5,828 nt of DNA from Patescibacteria group bacterium (GTDB lineage Bacteria > Patescibacteriota > Patescibacteriia > UBA9934), in the NCBI GenBank assembly GCA_030916555.1, contig JAUPWK010000092.1, forward strand, positions 1 through 5,828. Direction: 5' to 3'. The notes beneath the pieces were generated by a model, which made no database searches, had not been told where the DNA came from, and saw only the letters and a program-made list of their open reading frames with translations. How positions within the stretch are numbered: the stretch's first letter is position 1; each line of letters opens with the position of its first letter. Made by a program: the position numbers and the translations under genes. This document shows, piece by piece, positions 5,041 to 5,828 of the stretch.

Positions 5041-5469
5041 TTACTTTGACGTATGCTTACGCAGAACAAAAAAGGCTACTCCTGCACCAAGCAGATCGAG
5101 AAATAAATCTGCCATGGTATCTCCCAATCCCATCTGTGCCGGGCGCAGACCAAGACTCATGGCTGTGACCCAACTATCGAAGATAAATTCATACCATTCC
5201 CATGCGATTCCGACAATTGCTACCAGACCAACAATGCCCATCAAATGCACAACCGATTGCCAAAATGCGGGAACGGAATTCTTGAACACAACCGAATCAA
5301 TAAGCGCGTCTCTGAACGCGAGAGCAAGCATTCCTATCGCAAAACCGCCAGAAAAATGCATGGGAATATCAAACCAGAGATGGTTGGCATACCATCCTGA
5401 CACTATTGCTATAAAATGAATGGCTAAGATTAGCCCCAGGAGTCCAATCGGTTTTGAAAATCGTGACAT
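5041..5469 (-). CDS. small four-helix membrane protein, YjdF/DUF2238- or VanZ-like
   Basis: The 142-residue hydrophobic protein has four likely transmembrane segments (about 7-25, 37-53, 73-92, 121-136). Polar residues inside or next to the membrane are notable: Asp34 and His38 in 'DIPMHFSGGFAIG', Glu91/Glu94 in 'AWEWYEF', and the spaced aspartates 117, 121, 125 in 'GDTMADLFLDLLGA'. A His-containing 'HxxGGFxxG' helix and a final 'DTxxDLxxDxxGA' helix are typical of the YjdF (DUF2238)/VanZ-like group of poorly characterised membrane proteins; no function is assigned. I chose the ATG at 5469 rather than the in-frame ATG at 5523 because a good -10 box ends only 8 bp before it, which predicts an almost leaderless mRNA. 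It is the first gene of the minus-strand operon: its stop is 3 bp before the glycosyltransferase ATG, so a role in envelope glycan work is possible. Confidence 0.75.
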   Translation of the reverse strand: MSRFSKPIGLLGLILAIHFIAIVSGWYANHLWFDIPMHFSGGFAIGMLALAFRDALIDSVVFKNSVPAFWQSVVHLMGIVGLVAIVGIAWEWYEFIFDSWVTAMSLGLRPAQMGLGDTMADLFLDLLGAGVAFFVLRKHTSK

Positions 5470-5477
5470 ATTGCCAG

Positions 5478-5506
5478 AGTATAGGCGGATTTTAAAGGAT
5501 CGTAAA
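5478..5506 (-). promoter_or_regulatory. promoter of the minus-strand operon, near-leaderless
   Basis: On the minus strand, TTTACG (5506-5501) is separated by 17 nt from TATACT (5483-5478). The predicted start is the A at 5471-5472, only 2-3 nt before the ATG at 5469. This supports the shorter start of the membrane protein and agrees with the lack of a Shine-Dalgarno. Confidence 0.7.
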
Positions 5507-5558
5507 GATGCTAACTTTCGCAATTATTTCAAGATAATCGGGCTGTGATAAAATAACG

Positions 5559-5588
5559 TTGACAGGTGCAATATTGGCACTCTATACT
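5559..5588 (+). promoter_or_regulatory. sigma-70-type promoter of clpB
   Basis: A consensus TTGACA (5559-5564) is followed by an 18-nt spacer and TATACT (5583-5588). The predicted start is about 5595, giving a leader of about 22 nt before the ATG at 5617. An A/T-rich stretch (5549-5556) lies directly upstream. The -10 box sits inside the CIRCE spacer. Confidence 0.88.
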
Positions 5589-5600
5589 CATGAGTGCTAA
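5574..5600 (+). promoter_or_regulatory. CIRCE operator (HrcA repressor binding site)
   Basis: TTGGCACTC (5574-5582), exactly 9 nt, then GAGTGCTAA (5592-5600). The consensus is TTAGCACTC-N9-GAGTGCTAA, so 17 of 18 arm positions match (one A-to-G change). The 9-nt spacer holds the -10 hexamer, so bound HrcA would block RNA polymerase directly. CIRCE normally gives heat-shock induction when HrcA loses activity under unfolded-protein load. Confidence 0.95.
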
Positions 5601-5616
5601 ACTCTCTTCCACACCT

Positions 5617-5828
5617 ATGATCCCCAATAACTTTACAAGCAAATCACAAGAGGCCATCCAGCATGCGCAATTTTTAGCTAATGAGAACGGGCAGCAAGGC
5701 ATTGAACCGATTCACCTTTTGTCTTCGCTTGTCAGCCAAGAGGAAGGCTTTGTGGTGTCTGTTTTGAAAAAGCTTGAGGTAAGCCTACCAGCCCTCCGCG
5801 GAGATATTGATCGCATCCTTGATACCCT
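5617..5828 (+). CDS. clpB: ClpB protein disaggregase, N-terminal fragment (runs off the window)
   Basis: The first 70 residues match the Clp N-terminal helical repeat domain: 'MIPNNFTSKSQEAIQHAQFLA' followed by 'IEPIHLLSSLVSQEEGFVVSVLKKL'. The opening 'MxPNxFTxKxQEAI' and the 'IEPxHLLxxLxxQEEG' helix are characteristic of ClpB, the hexameric AAA+ ATPase that works with DnaK to pull proteins out of aggregates; ClpA/ClpC N-domains diverge here. Both ATPase modules lie beyond the edge, so ClpB versus another Clp ATPase rests on this domain and on the heat-shock operator. An in-frame ATG at 5590 would add nine residues but lies inside CIRCE, upstream of the predicted transcript start, so 5617 is the likely start. 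No Shine-Dalgarno is visible in the short leader. Confidence 0.92.
   Translation, partial: MIPNNFTSKSQEAIQHAQFLANENGQQGIEPIHLLSSLVSQEEGFVVSVLKKLEVSLPALRGDIDRILDT

Noticed and set aside
5470..5523. Longer N-terminus of the membrane protein from the ATG at 5523
   Set aside because: A good -35/-10 pair lies within this segment and predicts transcription starting at about 5471, after the upstream ATG.
5590..5616. Upstream in-frame ATG for clpB
   Set aside because: It is part of the CIRCE operator and lies before the predicted transcript start; ClpB proteins normally begin at the Met of 5617.
1..5828. CRISPR array, complete insertion sequence, integrase, phage or toxin-antitoxin genes
   Set aside because: No regularly spaced repeats and no transposase, recombinase or toxin-like ORF were seen on either strand.

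Overview
The window looks like a compact bacterial chromosome of moderate GC content. Several features suggest a candidate-phyla (Patescibacteria/CPR-type) lineage: tiny intergenic gaps, almost no Shine-Dalgarno sequences, a probable leaderless promoter, a low-similarity FtsQ-type protein ending in a 'YIDVRFGxRVYxK' signature, and an unusual join of a cell-envelope glycosyltransferase to glutamyl-tRNA synthetase. The lineage is an inference from style; no marker in the window fixes it.

Layout. (1) Positions 1-811, plus strand: the end of an FtsQ/DivIB-like division gene, then a complete thioredoxin-dependent peroxiredoxin (bcp) 8 bp later, closed by a strong intrinsic terminator at 823-862. 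(2) Positions 863-1468: about 600 bp with no credible ORF, between two convergent genes. It is unusually rich in inverted repeats and long-range complementary segments. I read it as a candidate large structured RNA (possibly minus strand, from a promoter near 1384-1411) or, alternatively, a MITE-like element bounded by an 11-bp perfect inverted repeat (819-829 / 1113-1123). Neither reading is proven. (3) Positions 5469 down to 1469, minus strand: a likely operon of a small four-helix membrane protein, a WecG/TagA-CpsF glycosyltransferase, gltX and a secreted coiled-coil M23 (LytM) peptidase. Gaps are 3 and 11 bp, and there is no stop codon at all between the glycosyltransferase and gltX. (4) Positions 5478-5616: a divergent promoter region. 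(5) Positions 5617-5828: the start of clpB on the plus strand, behind a sigma-70-type promoter whose -10 box lies inside a near-perfect CIRCE (HrcA) operator.

Together, the minus-strand operon mixes cell-envelope work (membrane protein, surface-polysaccharide glycosyltransferase, peptidoglycan hydrolase) with a translation housekeeping enzyme. The flanking plus-strand genes serve division, peroxide defence and heat-shock protein disaggregation. The CIRCE-controlled clpB promoter is the best-supported regulatory feature. The fused wecG-gltX reading frame and the structured gene-free gap are the most unusual features.
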